Assembly (NCBI RefSeq): GCF_023715145.1
Contig: NZ_JAMBNP010000005.1
Span: 310,001 to 374,000, forward strand
Length of the DNA: 64,000 bases
Origin: Paenibacillus glycanilyticus
GTDB taxonomy: Bacteria > Bacillota > Bacilli > Paenibacillales > Paenibacillaceae
Direction of reading: 5' to 3'
This document shows positions 24,807-33,536 of the stretch, one piece after another. Every line of letters begins with the position of its first letter. Positions within the stretch are counted from its first letter, which is position 1. Below the pieces are notes generated by a model. That model saw only the letters and a program-made list of their open reading frames with translations, searched no databases and was not told the origin of the DNA. A program made the translations under genes and the position numbers.

Positions 24807-27800
24807 ATGGATACTGATCAAACCGTTGTTACCGTTGATATATACGGTCATCAATATAAGCTAAAGGGCCACAACAATGCTGATTATATTAAAAGGGTAG
24901 CCGGCACGATAGACGATGCAATGAAGAAGCTTGCGATCGGCTCGCCTCGTCTTGATATGCCAAAGCTGGCTGTGCTTGCTGCCGTGCAAATGACGGAGGA
25001 AGTGTTCCGTCTGCGCCGTGAAAATGATAATTTGCATGACGTGGAGGCAAAGCGTCTTGTGCTGGTTGATTTGCTGGAACAGGCAAGCAGGCTGGAAATC
25101 TCGCTTCGCGAGGAGCTGGCCGCTGTTCAGCAGAAGTCGAAAGTCGAGCTTGAAGAGCTTCGCAGCGAATATGAGACGGAGCTTGCTGCGGTCCAGGCTG
25201 CCGCAGCCGAAGAGCTTGCCGCAAAGCTGGAGGAAGCGGCGGAGCTTCTTGCATTAGCCCAAGCGGAGGCGACGGAAGAGATCGAGCGCGTTCAGGCGCT
25301 GGCCGCAGAGCAGCTTGAGCAGGAGCTCGAAGCAGCCTATGCGAAAGCGGAAGCTGATCTGGAGCGCGAGCGCGCGAAGGCAAAGGAAGCGTTGGCGCAG
25401 CAGCAGGCGCAGGCGGAGCAGGAGCTTGACCGCGAGCGCAGAAGAGCCGTGGAAGCGGCTGAAGAACTGGCGCTGGCGCAAGCGCTGGCGGCGGAGGAGC
25501 TCGAAAGCGAGCGCGCGAGAGCCGCGGAAGTGCTGGCGGAGCAGCTGGAGCGTGAGCGAGCGAGAGCCGCGGAAGCGTTGGCGCAGCAGCAGGCGGCAGC
25601 GGCGCAGGAGCTGGAGCTGGAACGCGCAAGAGCGGCGGAAGCCGCGGACGAGCTGGCGCTGGCGCAAGCGCTGGCGGCGGAGGAGCTCGAAAGCGAGCGT
25701 GCGAAAGCGGCGGAAGTGCTGGCGGAGCAGCTGGAGCGAGAGCGTGCGAGAGCCGCGGAAGCGTTGGCGCAGCAGCAGGCGGCAGCGGCACGGGAGCTTG
25801 CGCAAGAGCGTCTGCGAGCTGAGGAAGCTGCCGGCGAGCTCGAACTCGAGCGTGAGAGAGCAGCGGAAGCATTGGCGGTATTACAAGCGGCAGCGGCGCA
25901 AGAGCTTGAGCAAGAGCGCCGGCGTGCAGTAGAAGCGGCTGAAGAGCTGGCGTTAGCCCAAGCATTGGCCGCTGAGGAACTCGAAAATGAGCGTGCGAAA
26001 GCCGCTGAGGTATTGGCAGCGCAACTGGAACGCGAGCGAGCGAGAGCAGCGGAAGCGTTAGCGCGGCAACAAGATGCGGCCGTGCAGGAGCTTGAGCAAG
26101 AGCGCGTAAGAGCGGCAGAAGCATTGACTCAGCAGCAGGCGGCAGCGGCACAGGAGCTTGAGCAGGAGCGTCGTCGGGCAGTAGAAGCGGCTGAAGAACT
26201 GGCGCTGGCGCAAGCGCTGGCATTGGAGGAGCTCGAACGCGAGCGTGCGGAAGCTGCGGAGATGTTAGCGGAGCAACTGGAGCTTGTGCGGGCGAGAGCC
26301 GCGGAAGCCCTTGCTCAGCAGGAGGCGGCAGCGGCGCAGGAACTGGAGCGAGAACGTGCGAAGGCTGCGTCAGCGGCAGAGGAGCTGGTGCTGGCCCAAG
26401 CATTGGCCGCGGAGGAATTGGAACGCGAACGTACGAAGGCCGCGGAAGTGCTGGCCGAGCAAGTGGAGCGCGAGCGTGCTAGAGCTTCGCAAGTACTTGC
26501 GGAGCAGCAAGCTTCGGCAGACCAAGCGCTTGGAATCGAACGTGCCAGATTGCAAGAAGCGGCTGAAGAATTAGCTTTGGCGCAAGCTTTGGCAGAGGAG
26601 GAACTGGAGCGCGAGCGTGCAAGAGCCGCTGAGGCGTTAGCGGAGCAGCTATCGAAAGCAGCACAAGAACTGACTATGGCAAAAGCGCTGGCCGCTGAAG
26701 AGCTTGAGCATGAACGTGCGAAAGCTGCTGAGCTGGCAGAAGAGCTGGAGCGCGAGCGCGCAAGAGCGGCGGAAGCCGCAGAAGAGCTGGCATTAGCGCA
26801 GCTGTTGGCCGCGGAAGAAATCGAGCGTGAACGTGCGAAAGCGGCGGAAGTCCTAGCCGAGCAGATGGAGCGCGAGCGTGCAAGAGCCGAGCAGCGCCTT
26901 GCGGAGCAGCAAGCTCAGGCGGCACAGGAGCTTGAAAACGTGCAACTGAAAGCAGCGGAAGCCGCAGACGAGCTTACGCTTGCTCAGGTGATCGCAGCCG
27001 AGGAGCTTGAGCAAGAGCGCGCGAAAGCGCTGGAGCTGCTGCAGTCTAAGGAGCAGCAGTGGCAGGAACAGCTAGCTTCGCTTGAACAATCGTTAAAGGC
27101 TGATCTGGAGCGCCGCCGCAACGGCTGGATCGAGGAGCGTACAAGGCTGCTCACGAAAGTGTCGGAGCTGGAGCAGGCATGGAATAAAGATAAGGAATTG
27201 CATGAATTGCGTCTTCAGGCTGCTGATGAGCATCTGATGCAGGCAATGGAGCAGGAAGAGGCGCTTCGTGCTACCATTCAGGTTATGGAGCAGAGAGCAC
27301 AGGAGCTTGACCAGCTGAACTCGGATATCAAAGAACAGCTGGAGGAAGTGTCCGGACATTTTGCGAAATCGCTTGAGTCGATCGGGCAATTGGAACAGCA
27401 AGCTGCCAAGCAGCAAGAGCTGCAAACCGCTGTGGAAGTATTGGCTGCGGAACAAACCGGGAAGCTCCAGCAATTGCAGGCGCAATACGACCTTCTTCAA
27501 GATGAAATGGAGAAGCAGCATCGCGGGTTCGAAGCGGAGCGTTCAGCCATTGAGCAGCTTCATGCGGATCGATATAATGAAGCGGAGCGCCGTCTGGAAG
27601 AGCAGGCTCGTCAATTGAAAGAAGCCTCCGCTATTTTTGAAGAGAAAGAGCTTGAACTGGAGCTTCAATATGAAGAAGACAAGCATAAGCTGGAGCGCAA
27701 ATATCAAGAGCAGCAGGAACAGCTTGAATTGCGCAGCGCTGAGCAGCAGTTTGAACTCAAAGAACGTTATGAGAAGCAGTTTGCCGAGCTTAAGCAGCAG

Positions 27801-28700
27801 CTGGAAGAGAACCAGTTGACGCAGCAGGAGCTGGAAAGCCAGCTGCAGGCACAGCATTCAGCAATGGAAGCACAGCATGAGCAGAAGATCGCCGAGCTGG
27901 AGCAGCGTCATCAAGAGCAGCTTCGTTCCCTTGAGAAGCAGTTTACGGAGCAAAACGAATTACTGGAGCTTCAATATATGGAGCAAGTGGACCAATTGGA
28001 ACGCCGGGAGCGGGAGCTGAAAGCCGAGTGGGATGAACGGGAGCAGGAGCATACCCGTAAATTCGATCAGCAAAAACAGCAATACGAGCATCGCTACGAA
28101 GAACGACTTTCCAAGGCGGATGAGCGTTACTCCGAGCTTATGGCGAAGCAGGAAGAGCAGCAGCATAATCTGCGTGCTCGGATCGGAGAGCTGCAAGCAG
28201 CGATAGAAGAAGCAGAGCTCCGCGGACTTGAAAAGGAAGAACAGCTCGAACTCTCCTCGAAACGCGAAAACGAGCTTATGGAGCAGCTTGAGTACACAGC
28301 AGCCCGGGAACGGATTACGGTACAGCAGATCGAGGCGGCTTCCCAACAAATCCAGAGCCTAAGCGAGCAGCTTCAAGCCGAGCAGCGGCTGGTGCGGCAA
28401 GCCAAGCAGGATGCGGAACGTTTAACGGAATCCGAGCGTGCCCGCGAAGCGGAAGAAAAGTCCCTTCTCGAACAGCTGGAAGCGGCACGTAAAGAAGCGG
28501 CTGCAGCCGCTGAGCTTCGTGTATTGCTGGACGAGCAGGCGCAATCGCTGTCCGTTGAGCATCGGGATGCATCCGGTGAAACGGAAGCGCTTCGTGAAGA
28601 ATTCCGTGCTCTCTCCGTGAAGCATGAGAAGCTCGAGATTGAGTACCGTAAGCTTCAAACCGAGTACAATGAATGGATTGAACTCATTGAACATAGTTAA
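24807..28700 (+). CDS. zapA: ZapA domain fused to a giant repetitive coiled coil
   Basis: Residues 1-85 are a ZapA domain (VVTVDIYGHQYKLKG, then RLDMPKLAVLAAVQMTEEVFRLRREND), the FtsZ-ring protein that normally ends after about 85-110 residues. Here the helix continues to residue 1297. Residues of about 130-750 consist of eight to nine tandem units of roughly 62 residues with the core ELALAQALAAEELERERAKAAEVLAEQ. Residues 750-1297 are non-repetitive Gln/Glu/Leu-rich coiled coil. A continuous coiled coil of this length would span nearly 180 nm. The position after pheT is the conserved zapA locus of Bacillales, so it is the resident zapA, not an unrelated gene. No frameshift is seen. AGGAGGT precedes the ATG. 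The DNA repeats could expand or contract by recombination. Confidence 0.88.
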   Translation: MDTDQTVVTVDIYGHQYKLKGHNNADYIKRVAGTIDDAMKKLAIGSPRLDMPKLAVLAAVQMTEEVFRLRRENDNLHDVEAKRLVLVDLLEQASRLEISLREELAAVQQKSKVELEELRSEYETELAAVQAAAAEELAAKLEEAAELLALAQAEATEEIERVQALAAEQLEQELEAAYAKAEADLERERAKAKEALAQQQAQAEQELDRERRRAVEAAEELALAQALAAEELESERARAAEVLAEQLERERARAAEALAQQQAAAAQELELERARAAEAADELALAQALAAEELESERAKAAEVLAEQLERERARAAEALAQQQAAAARELAQERLRAEEAAGELELERERAAEALAVLQAAAAQELEQERRRAVEAAEELALAQALAAEELENERAKAAEVLAAQLERERARAAEALARQQDAAVQELEQERVRAAEALTQQQAAAAQELEQERRRAVEAAEELALAQALALEELERERAEAAEMLAEQLELVRARAAEALAQQEAAAAQELERERAKAASAAEELVLAQALAAEELERERTKAAEVLAEQVERERARASQVLAEQQASADQALGIERARLQEAAEELALAQALAEEELERERARAAEALAEQLSKAAQELTMAKALAAEELEHERAKAAELAEELERERARAAEAAEELALAQLLAAEEIERERAKAAEVLAEQMERERARAEQRLAEQQAQAAQELENVQLKAAEAADELTLAQVIAAEELEQERAKALELLQSKEQQWQEQLASLEQSLKADLERRRNGWIEERTRLLTKVSELEQAWNKDKELHELRLQAADEHLMQAMEQEEALRATIQVMEQRAQELDQLNSDIKEQLEEVSGHFAKSLESIGQLEQQAAKQQELQTAVEVLAAEQTGKLQQLQAQYDLLQDEMEKQHRGFEAERSAIEQLHADRYNEAERRLEEQARQLKEASAIFEEKELELELQYEEDKHKLERKYQEQQEQLELRSAEQQFELKERYEKQFAELKQQLEENQLTQQELESQLQAQHSAMEAQHEQKIAELEQRHQEQLRSLEKQFTEQNELLELQYMEQVDQLERRERELKAEWDEREQEHTRKFDQQKQQYEHRYEERLSKADERYSELMAKQEEQQHNLRARIGELQAAIEEAELRGLEKEEQLELSSKRENELMEQLEYTAARERITVQQIEAASQQIQSLSEQLQAEQRLVRQAKQDAERLTESERAREAEEKSLLEQLEAARKEAAAAAELRVLLDEQAQSLSVEHRDASGETEALREEFRALSVKHEKLEIEYRKLQTEYNEWIELIEHS

Positions 28701-28711
28701 CCAAGCGTTGA

Positions 28712-28750
28712 GAAGAGCCATCAGCTTACGGGCAGATGGCTCTTTTGTTT
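28712..28750 (+). terminator. Terminator of zapA
   Basis: AAGAGCCATC / GATGGCTCTT stem followed by TTGTTTGG, just past the zapA stop codon. Confidence 0.82.
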
Positions 28751-28820
28751 GGCCGCCGACCGATTCGATCAGCCAATTAAGATGTAAAAACCGTGCTACA
28801 GAGGTTGGACGGTGCGCACC

Positions 28821-28852
28821 AAAAAAGCCCGTTCCAATTGGAACGGGCTTTC
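28821..28852 (-). terminator. Terminator of the SDR gene (bidirectional)
   Basis: The perfect palindrome AAAGCCCGTTCC / GGAACGGGCTTT with A6 on its left side gives a T-run on the minus strand, 8 nt beyond the SDR stop codon. It can also back up the zapA terminator. Confidence 0.88.
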
Positions 28853-28859
28853 TCACGGT

Positions 28860-29540
28860 TTAACCATAGCTTACTATAGTCCCCGTAGGACCGCCTACCG
28901 GCAGGCTGGCCAGGCGGATGAGATCCGGGGTTACGACGGCCGGATCTTTGCCTGTAGCGTGCATTTCGGTACGCAAGGTACCGGGATTATAGAGATTGAC
29001 GAGAATGCCATGCTCGTGCTCTTCATCGGCGAGAGTACGGGTCAATGATTCCAGGCCGGCTTTCGCTGCGCTGTATGCGGCGTAACCGCCAGCTCCATTC
29101 CAGGATAAGCCGGAAGTTATATTGATAATGCGGCCGTATTTGCTTTTGCGCATAGCGGGAAGCACGGCTTTTGTCAGAAGGAATGGTCCTGTCAGGTTCG
29201 TCGCCACTTGCACATGCCAGTCTTCAGAGGTTAACTCCAGCACAGAGCCAGCCTCAAATACGGCAGCATTATTTAGTAGTACATGAATGGAACCCCATTG
29301 GTCGATAACCTGCTGGACAGCGGCTTGTATTTGTTCTTCCTGTGTAATATCGGTAGGGATGATAAGCGCCTCTCGGCCCGTGGTCTGCTTGATTAGCGCG
29401 GCAGTTTCCTGCAGCTTGCTCTCACGGCGGCCTAACAAAGCAACTTCGGCTCCCTCTTTTGCGAATGACAGGGAAGTTGCCCTGCCGAGTCCAGAGCCTG
29501 CGCCGCTCACGACGGCAATCCGCCCGTTTAATAAGCTCAT
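28860..29540 (-). CDS. Short-chain dehydrogenase/reductase
   Basis: A classical SDR of 226 residues. The cofactor motif SGAGSGLG, the NNAA segment (LLNNAAVFEAG), the catalytic Ser in INITSG and the YAAYSAAKAG (Tyr-x3-Lys) motif are all present. LLGRRES after the second beta strand favours NADP(H). The substrate is unknown. AAGGAGG lies 8 nt before the ATG at 29540; the frame continues 10 codons upstream but without a site. The ribosome binding site abuts the last unit of a tandem hairpin array on this strand. Confidence 0.9.
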   Translation of the reverse strand: MSLLNGRIAVVSGAGSGLGRATSLSFAKEGAEVALLGRRESKLQETAALIKQTTGREALIIPTDITQEEQIQAAVQQVIDQWGSIHVLLNNAAVFEAGSVLELTSEDWHVQVATNLTGPFLLTKAVLPAMRKSKYGRIINITSGLSWNGAGGYAAYSAAKAGLESLTRTLADEEHEHGILVNLYNPGTLRTEMHATGKDPAVVTPDLIRLASLPVGGPTGTIVSYG

Positions 29541-29548
29541 ATGATCAC

Positions 29549-29898
29549 CCTCCTTAAATGAATAATCCAATAATAGCCATATAAGAGCTATTGATGATTA
29601 TTCATACCTCGTAAGCATCAGCTAATGAATAATCCAATAATAGCCATATAAGAGCTATAGATGATTATTCATACCTCGTAAGCATCAGCTAATGAATAAA
29701 CGAAATCCTAAAAATAGCCAAGCATGAGCTATAGATGATTATTCATACCTCGTAAGCATCAGCTAATGAATAACCCAATGCTAGCCATGCATGACCTGTG
29801 GATGATTATTCATACCTCGTAAGCATCCGCTAATGAATAATCCCAATCCCCAAATAGTCATGTATAAGCATTGGTTAAGATGGATTTATGAATCATCT
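29549..29898 (-). repeat. Tandem array of hairpin elements before the SDR gene (locus II)
   Basis: Four units plus a degenerate fifth, read on the minus strand: 29549-29613, 29624-29680, 29691-29754, 29765-29821 and 29832-29898. Each begins TACGAGGTATGAATAATCATC and closes with ATTATTCATT, so ATGAAT pairs with ATTCAT, with AGCT...GGCT-type complements nearer the loop. Periods are 66, 67, 74 and 67 nt. The linker TTAGCTGATGCTTACGAGG joins units; in the unit nearest the gene it is replaced by TTTAAGGAGGGTGATCAT, the ribosome binding site. Beyond the array, to 30012, I see no gene. Confidence 0.85.
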
Positions 29899-30012
29899 TA
29901 TCAGACCGGAAGGTGATAGGGGAAGTGTTGCAACCATCAGTCTTTCTTACCCTTTTGTAAAGGAATCATTATAATTCATATGTGGCTTGGAGCCATGCCA
30001 TGTCGTGAAAAC

Positions 30013-30040
30013 AAAAAAGACCTCTTCGCAAAGAGGTCTT
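30013..30040 (-). terminator. Terminator of the cupredoxin gene
   Basis: Perfect stem AAGACCTCTT / AAGAGGTCTT with loop TGCG, followed by T on the minus strand. Confidence 0.9.
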
Positions 30041-30064
30041 CATTCCTTCATAACCTAACATTCC

Positions 30065-30433
30065 TTAAGCTTCTTCAACAATAAGCTTCGCCGTCATCTT
30101 CGAGTGTCCCTGACCGCAAGGGATGTTGCAGCTAATTTCGTATTCCCCGGCATCGAGGGTAACGGTTTTTATTTTATTTTGAGCCAGCTTAAGATTGGAT
30201 TTCTCGATTTCGACGCCGTGCACGCCATCAATAAGCTCGAGCTTTATCGACTGGCCTTTCTTAATATGATATTCTGGTTGATCGAATTCCCAGCTGCTTG
30301 CTTTAATAACAACGTCTGCAACCGTCGAGCTTGCCGCGTTTGATCCGTCATTATTGCCATTGCTGTTTGAACCGCAAGCGGCAGCAACGAACACAAGGCA
30401 AAGCACGGATGCAAAAATGAGCCACTTCTTCAT
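30065..30433 (-). CDS. Cupredoxin lipoprotein with a CuA-type site
   Basis: A 122-residue protein with a lipoprotein-like signal (MKKWLIFASVLCLVFVAAAC, Cys20; lipobox weak), a short Asn/Ser linker and one cupredoxin domain. The loop CNIPCGQGHSKM provides Cys102, Cys106, His110 and Met113 in the CxxxCxxxHxxM spacing of the binuclear CuA site of cytochrome oxidase subunit II, and His72 (GVHGVEIE) is the remaining ligand. It lacks the subunit II membrane hairpin, and no oxidase gene is nearby. It may carry electrons or deliver copper to an oxidase. AAAGGGG precedes the ATG; an upstream extension to 30523 has no ribosome binding site. Confidence 0.85.
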   Translation of the reverse strand: MKKWLIFASVLCLVFVAAACGSNSNGNNDGSNAASSTVADVVIKASSWEFDQPEYHIKKGQSIKLELIDGVHGVEIEKSNLKLAQNKIKTVTLDAGEYEISCNIPCGQGHSKMTAKLIVEEA

Positions 30434-30532
30434 TACCAATACCCCTTTCGTAGCGATAAAGCTAGAAAATTGAATTCTTTTCCTATTGTAGCTTATCCCC
30501 ATCCGTTTTGCAGTGACAGCCACGTGACAAAT

Positions 30533-30572
30533 AAAAAAAGCCCCTGCCTATCGTCTCCGATAGGACAAGGGC
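30533..30572 (-). terminator. Terminator of the holin-like gene
   Basis: GCCCTTGTCCTATCG / CGATAGGCAGGGGC stem with a short loop, followed by seven T on the minus strand. Confidence 0.9.
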
Positions 30573-30588
30573 GGGAGGGGGAAGGCTG

Positions 30589-30957
30589 CTAGTCGCGATT
30601 GCGGTAATCGCTTCTGCCAGCTTCGTACGGGGTTGCGACCGGTATGAACAGGTCGATGATCCCGATAACAAGAGCTGCTAAGATGGCGCCAAGCCATGTT
30701 ACAGACACTCCGCCTACGATAAACTGCGCAATCCAGATGACAGCTGCGCTGGCGATGAAACCAACTATACCGCGTCCGAACGGGGTAACTTTTTTGCCGA
30801 AAATGCCTTCAATGATCCAGCCAAGCGCCGCGATAACCAGAGCCAGCAGGAGTGCACTCCAGAATCCGCCGACACTGAACTGCGGAACGATCCAGCCGAC
30901 AACCATCAAGACGATGGCCGCAACGATAAAACGGACTACATGACCAAGAAAACTCAT
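30589..30957 (-). CDS. Phage-holin-4-like small membrane protein (YvlD family)
   Basis: A 122-residue protein with four hydrophobic segments, MSFLGHVVRFIVAAIVLMVVGWIVPQF at the start and VIGIIDLFIPV near the end, as in the YvlD / Mycobacterium 4TM holin-superfamily group. Despite the family name, such proteins are common chromosomal membrane proteins and there is no prophage here. The polar C-terminal tail ends GRSDYRNRD. Role unknown. It is transcribed leftward, divergent from mutS2. Confidence 0.85.
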   Translation of the reverse strand: MSFLGHVVRFIVAAIVLMVVGWIVPQFSVGGFWSALLLALVIAALGWIIEGIFGKKVTPFGRGIVGFIASAAVIWIAQFIVGGVSVTWLGAILAALVIGIIDLFIPVATPYEAGRSDYRNRD

Positions 30958-31110
30958 ATCGTTAGCCTCCTTATGTTAGGTTAGCCTAAGTATGGTGCGT
31001 TTCCCCTCCTATTATGACCATAAATCCGTTAAACATGTATGAAACGGGATGTGACATCGTGCATCCTAAACCTTGATCAGCTATAATAAAAGGGCGAGAG
31101 GAGTGTTCAC

Positions 31111-33486
31111 TTGGACAGCAAAATTTTATCCACTTTGGAATTCCATAAAATAACGAATAAATTAGTGCACCATGCCGCTACATCGCTTGGGAAAAGCGTA
31201 GCGGAGCAGCTTGCTCCGAATTCCGATTTGGAAGACGTCAAGCTCATGCTGCAAGCGACCGACGAGGCTTACAAGGCTGACCGTTTGAAAGGCAATGCAC
31301 CGTTTGGCGGGATTGTTAATATTAGCGCTTCCCTGCATCGCGCGCGGATCGGCGGAACCCTGAACCCGGTGGAGCTGCTGGATATCGCTGCGACGGCCAG
31401 AGGGGCACGGCGCGTTAAGAAGCATATCGACAATCTGCATGAGGATGATCCGATTCCCCTTCTGTTCCAGCTCACGGAGCAATTGTCCGAGCACAAGCCG
31501 CTGGAGGATGCGATCTTTGACTGCATCGACGATCAAGCCGAGGTTATGGACAGCGCAAGCCCGGAGCTGGCGTCCATCCGGCGCGAGCTGCGCAGCGGGG
31601 AATCGCGGATCCGCGAGAAGCTGGAGCAGATGATCCGTTCGTCCTCGGTACAAAAGATGCTGCAGGACGCGATTATTACGCTTCGGAATGACCGTTATGT
31701 TATTCCAGTCAAGCAGGAATACCGTTCGCATTTTGGCGGTATCGTTCATGATCAGTCCGGCTCCGGCGCTACGTTGTTTATCGAGCCGGAAACGGTGGTA
31801 GCGATGAATAACAAGCTGCGGGAAACAAAGGCCGCCGAGCTGCGCGAGATCGAGAAGATCCTGCAAAAACTGACCGCCCGTGCCGCAGAGCATGTAGAGG
31901 ATCTGCTGTACAACCAGGATCTGCTCGGGAAGCTGGATTTCAATTATGCGAAAGCACGGCTTGCGCATGAAATGAAAGCTACCTTGCCGCGCATGAACGA
32001 CAGAGGCTTCCTCAAAATCAAGCGCGGCCGTCATCCGCTTATTGCAGCGGACAAGGTAGTGCCGCTTGACGTAGAGCTTGGCAACCAATTCACGGCCATT
32101 ATTGTCACCGGTCCAAATACCGGCGGCAAGACCGTGTCATTGAAGACGGTAGGACTGCTCAGCCTGATGGCAATGTCTGGTCTTTTTGTACCGGCTGAAG
32201 ACGGCAGCCAGCTTTGCGTATTTGATTCGATCTACGCGGATATCGGCGATGAACAAAGCATCGAGCAAAGCCTCAGTACATTCTCCAGCCATATGACGAA
32301 TATTATCCGGATCTTAGGATCCATGACATCCAAGAGCCTTGTGCTGCTGGATGAGCTTGGTGCGGGAACAGACCCTGCCGAAGGTTCGGCACTTGCGATC
32401 GCCATTCTGGAGCATATCCACAAGCTCGACAGCCGGATCATTGCCACAACGCATTACAGCGAGCTGAAGGCTTATGCCTATAATCGTAAAGGCGTCATTA
32501 ACGCCAGCATGGAATTTGATGTGGCTACCCTCAGTCCGACTTACCGGCTGCTGGTTGGCGTGCCTGGCCGAAGCAACGCTTTCGCGATAGCAGAACGTCT
32601 TGGTCTCAGCCAAGCGATTATTGATCATGCGCGCGGCGAGGTAAGCGAGGAAGATCTGCGCGTTGAGAACATGATCGCGTCCCTCGAGGAAGACCGTCTA
32701 AGCGCCGAATCGGATCGCAACACGGCTGAGTTGATGCGCCGTGAGATGGAAGCGCAGCGCACGCGCCACGAAGCCGAGCTGGAGCGCTTCGAAGAGCAGC
32801 GCGACAAGATGATGCAAAAGGCGCAGCAGGAAGCCAACGAGGCTGTTGCCAAAGCCAGACGCGAAGCCGATCAAATCATCGCGGACCTGCGTAAGCTCGC
32901 GATGGAAGAAGGGGCCTCCGTTAAAGAGCATAAGCTCATTGAGGCGAAGCGCAGACTGGAAGAAGCAGCGCCTGAGCTGGCTTCGAAGAAGAAGCGCTCC
33001 GCAGGCGGCGGAGGAGCGAAGAAACCCGCGAAGATTGGGGCAGGGGACGAGGTTATGGTCTACAGCCTTAATCAGAAAGGCACGGTTGTTGATATCGGCG
33101 GCTCTGACGCTACGGTTCAGCTTGGGATTATGAAGATGAAGGTTGCGCTTGATGATCTGGAGCTGATCAAGACGGTAACACAGGTCAATAAGCAGCAGCA
33201 GCCAAAGCAGACGACAAGTCTCAAACGGTCCAAAGACGATAGTCTTCGAATGGAGCTGGATCTTCGCGGCGCTAATTTGGAAGAGGCTATAATTGAAGTA
33301 GACCGTTTCTTGGATGAATCTTATCTGGGTGGTCTTGGCCAAGTATATATTATTCACGGAATCGGAACCGGTGTGCTCCGCGCCGGCATCCAGCAATATT
33401 TGCGCAGACACAGCCTGGTGAAAAATTACAGGCTTGGACAATACGGTGAAGGCGGCGCAGGCGTGACGGTGGCGGAACTGAAATAG
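31111..33486 (+). CDS. mutS2: MutS2 ATPase/endonuclease
   Basis: A 791-residue MutS2. It has the MutS-like core helices, the ATPase with Walker A GPNTGGKTVSLKT (about residue 335) and DELGAGTDPAEGSALA, a clamp-like coiled coil (about 515-625), a KOW-like segment, and a C-terminal Smr nuclease domain with LDLRG and HGIGTGVLR. MutS2 is known to limit homologous recombination and, in B. subtilis, to act on collided ribosomes. The start is TTG with AGAGGAG upstream, and a TATAAT lies at 31082-31087. It sits downstream of zapA as in Bacillus, but cvpA and polX are missing from between. Confidence 0.96.
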   Translation: MDSKILSTLEFHKITNKLVHHAATSLGKSVAEQLAPNSDLEDVKLMLQATDEAYKADRLKGNAPFGGIVNISASLHRARIGGTLNPVELLDIAATARGARRVKKHIDNLHEDDPIPLLFQLTEQLSEHKPLEDAIFDCIDDQAEVMDSASPELASIRRELRSGESRIREKLEQMIRSSSVQKMLQDAIITLRNDRYVIPVKQEYRSHFGGIVHDQSGSGATLFIEPETVVAMNNKLRETKAAELREIEKILQKLTARAAEHVEDLLYNQDLLGKLDFNYAKARLAHEMKATLPRMNDRGFLKIKRGRHPLIAADKVVPLDVELGNQFTAIIVTGPNTGGKTVSLKTVGLLSLMAMSGLFVPAEDGSQLCVFDSIYADIGDEQSIEQSLSTFSSHMTNIIRILGSMTSKSLVLLDELGAGTDPAEGSALAIAILEHIHKLDSRIIATTHYSELKAYAYNRKGVINASMEFDVATLSPTYRLLVGVPGRSNAFAIAERLGLSQAIIDHARGEVSEEDLRVENMIASLEEDRLSAESDRNTAELMRREMEAQRTRHEAELERFEEQRDKMMQKAQQEANEAVAKARREADQIIADLRKLAMEEGASVKEHKLIEAKRRLEEAAPELASKKKRSAGGGGAKKPAKIGAGDEVMVYSLNQKGTVVDIGGSDATVQLGIMKMKVALDDLELIKTVTQVNKQQQPKQTTSLKRSKDDSLRMELDLRGANLEEAIIEVDRFLDESYLGGLGQVYIIHGIGTGVLRAGIQQYLRRHSLVKNYRLGQYGEGGAGVTVAELK

Positions 33487-33536
33487 CTTCGCCGCCAAGC
33501 TTGCGGTAAAGGAAGCAAGCCATAGGAGTGATAAAG

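Noticed and set aside
24889..26403. A 504-codon open frame antisense to zapA, Pro/Leu/Ala-rich
   Set aside because: It is produced by the GC-rich codon pattern of the coiled-coil repeats on the other strand. It has no ribosome binding site and no recognisable motif.
29549..29898. Regularly spaced repeats resembling a short CRISPR array
   Set aside because: The intervals between repeats are themselves similar and complementary to form hairpins, repeat arms are imperfect, and no cas genes are present. The array fits tandem hairpins, not repeats with unique spacers.
30589..30957. Holin-like gene as evidence of a prophage
   Set aside because: It belongs to the YvlD-type chromosomal group. No lysin, capsid, portal or integrase genes are near.
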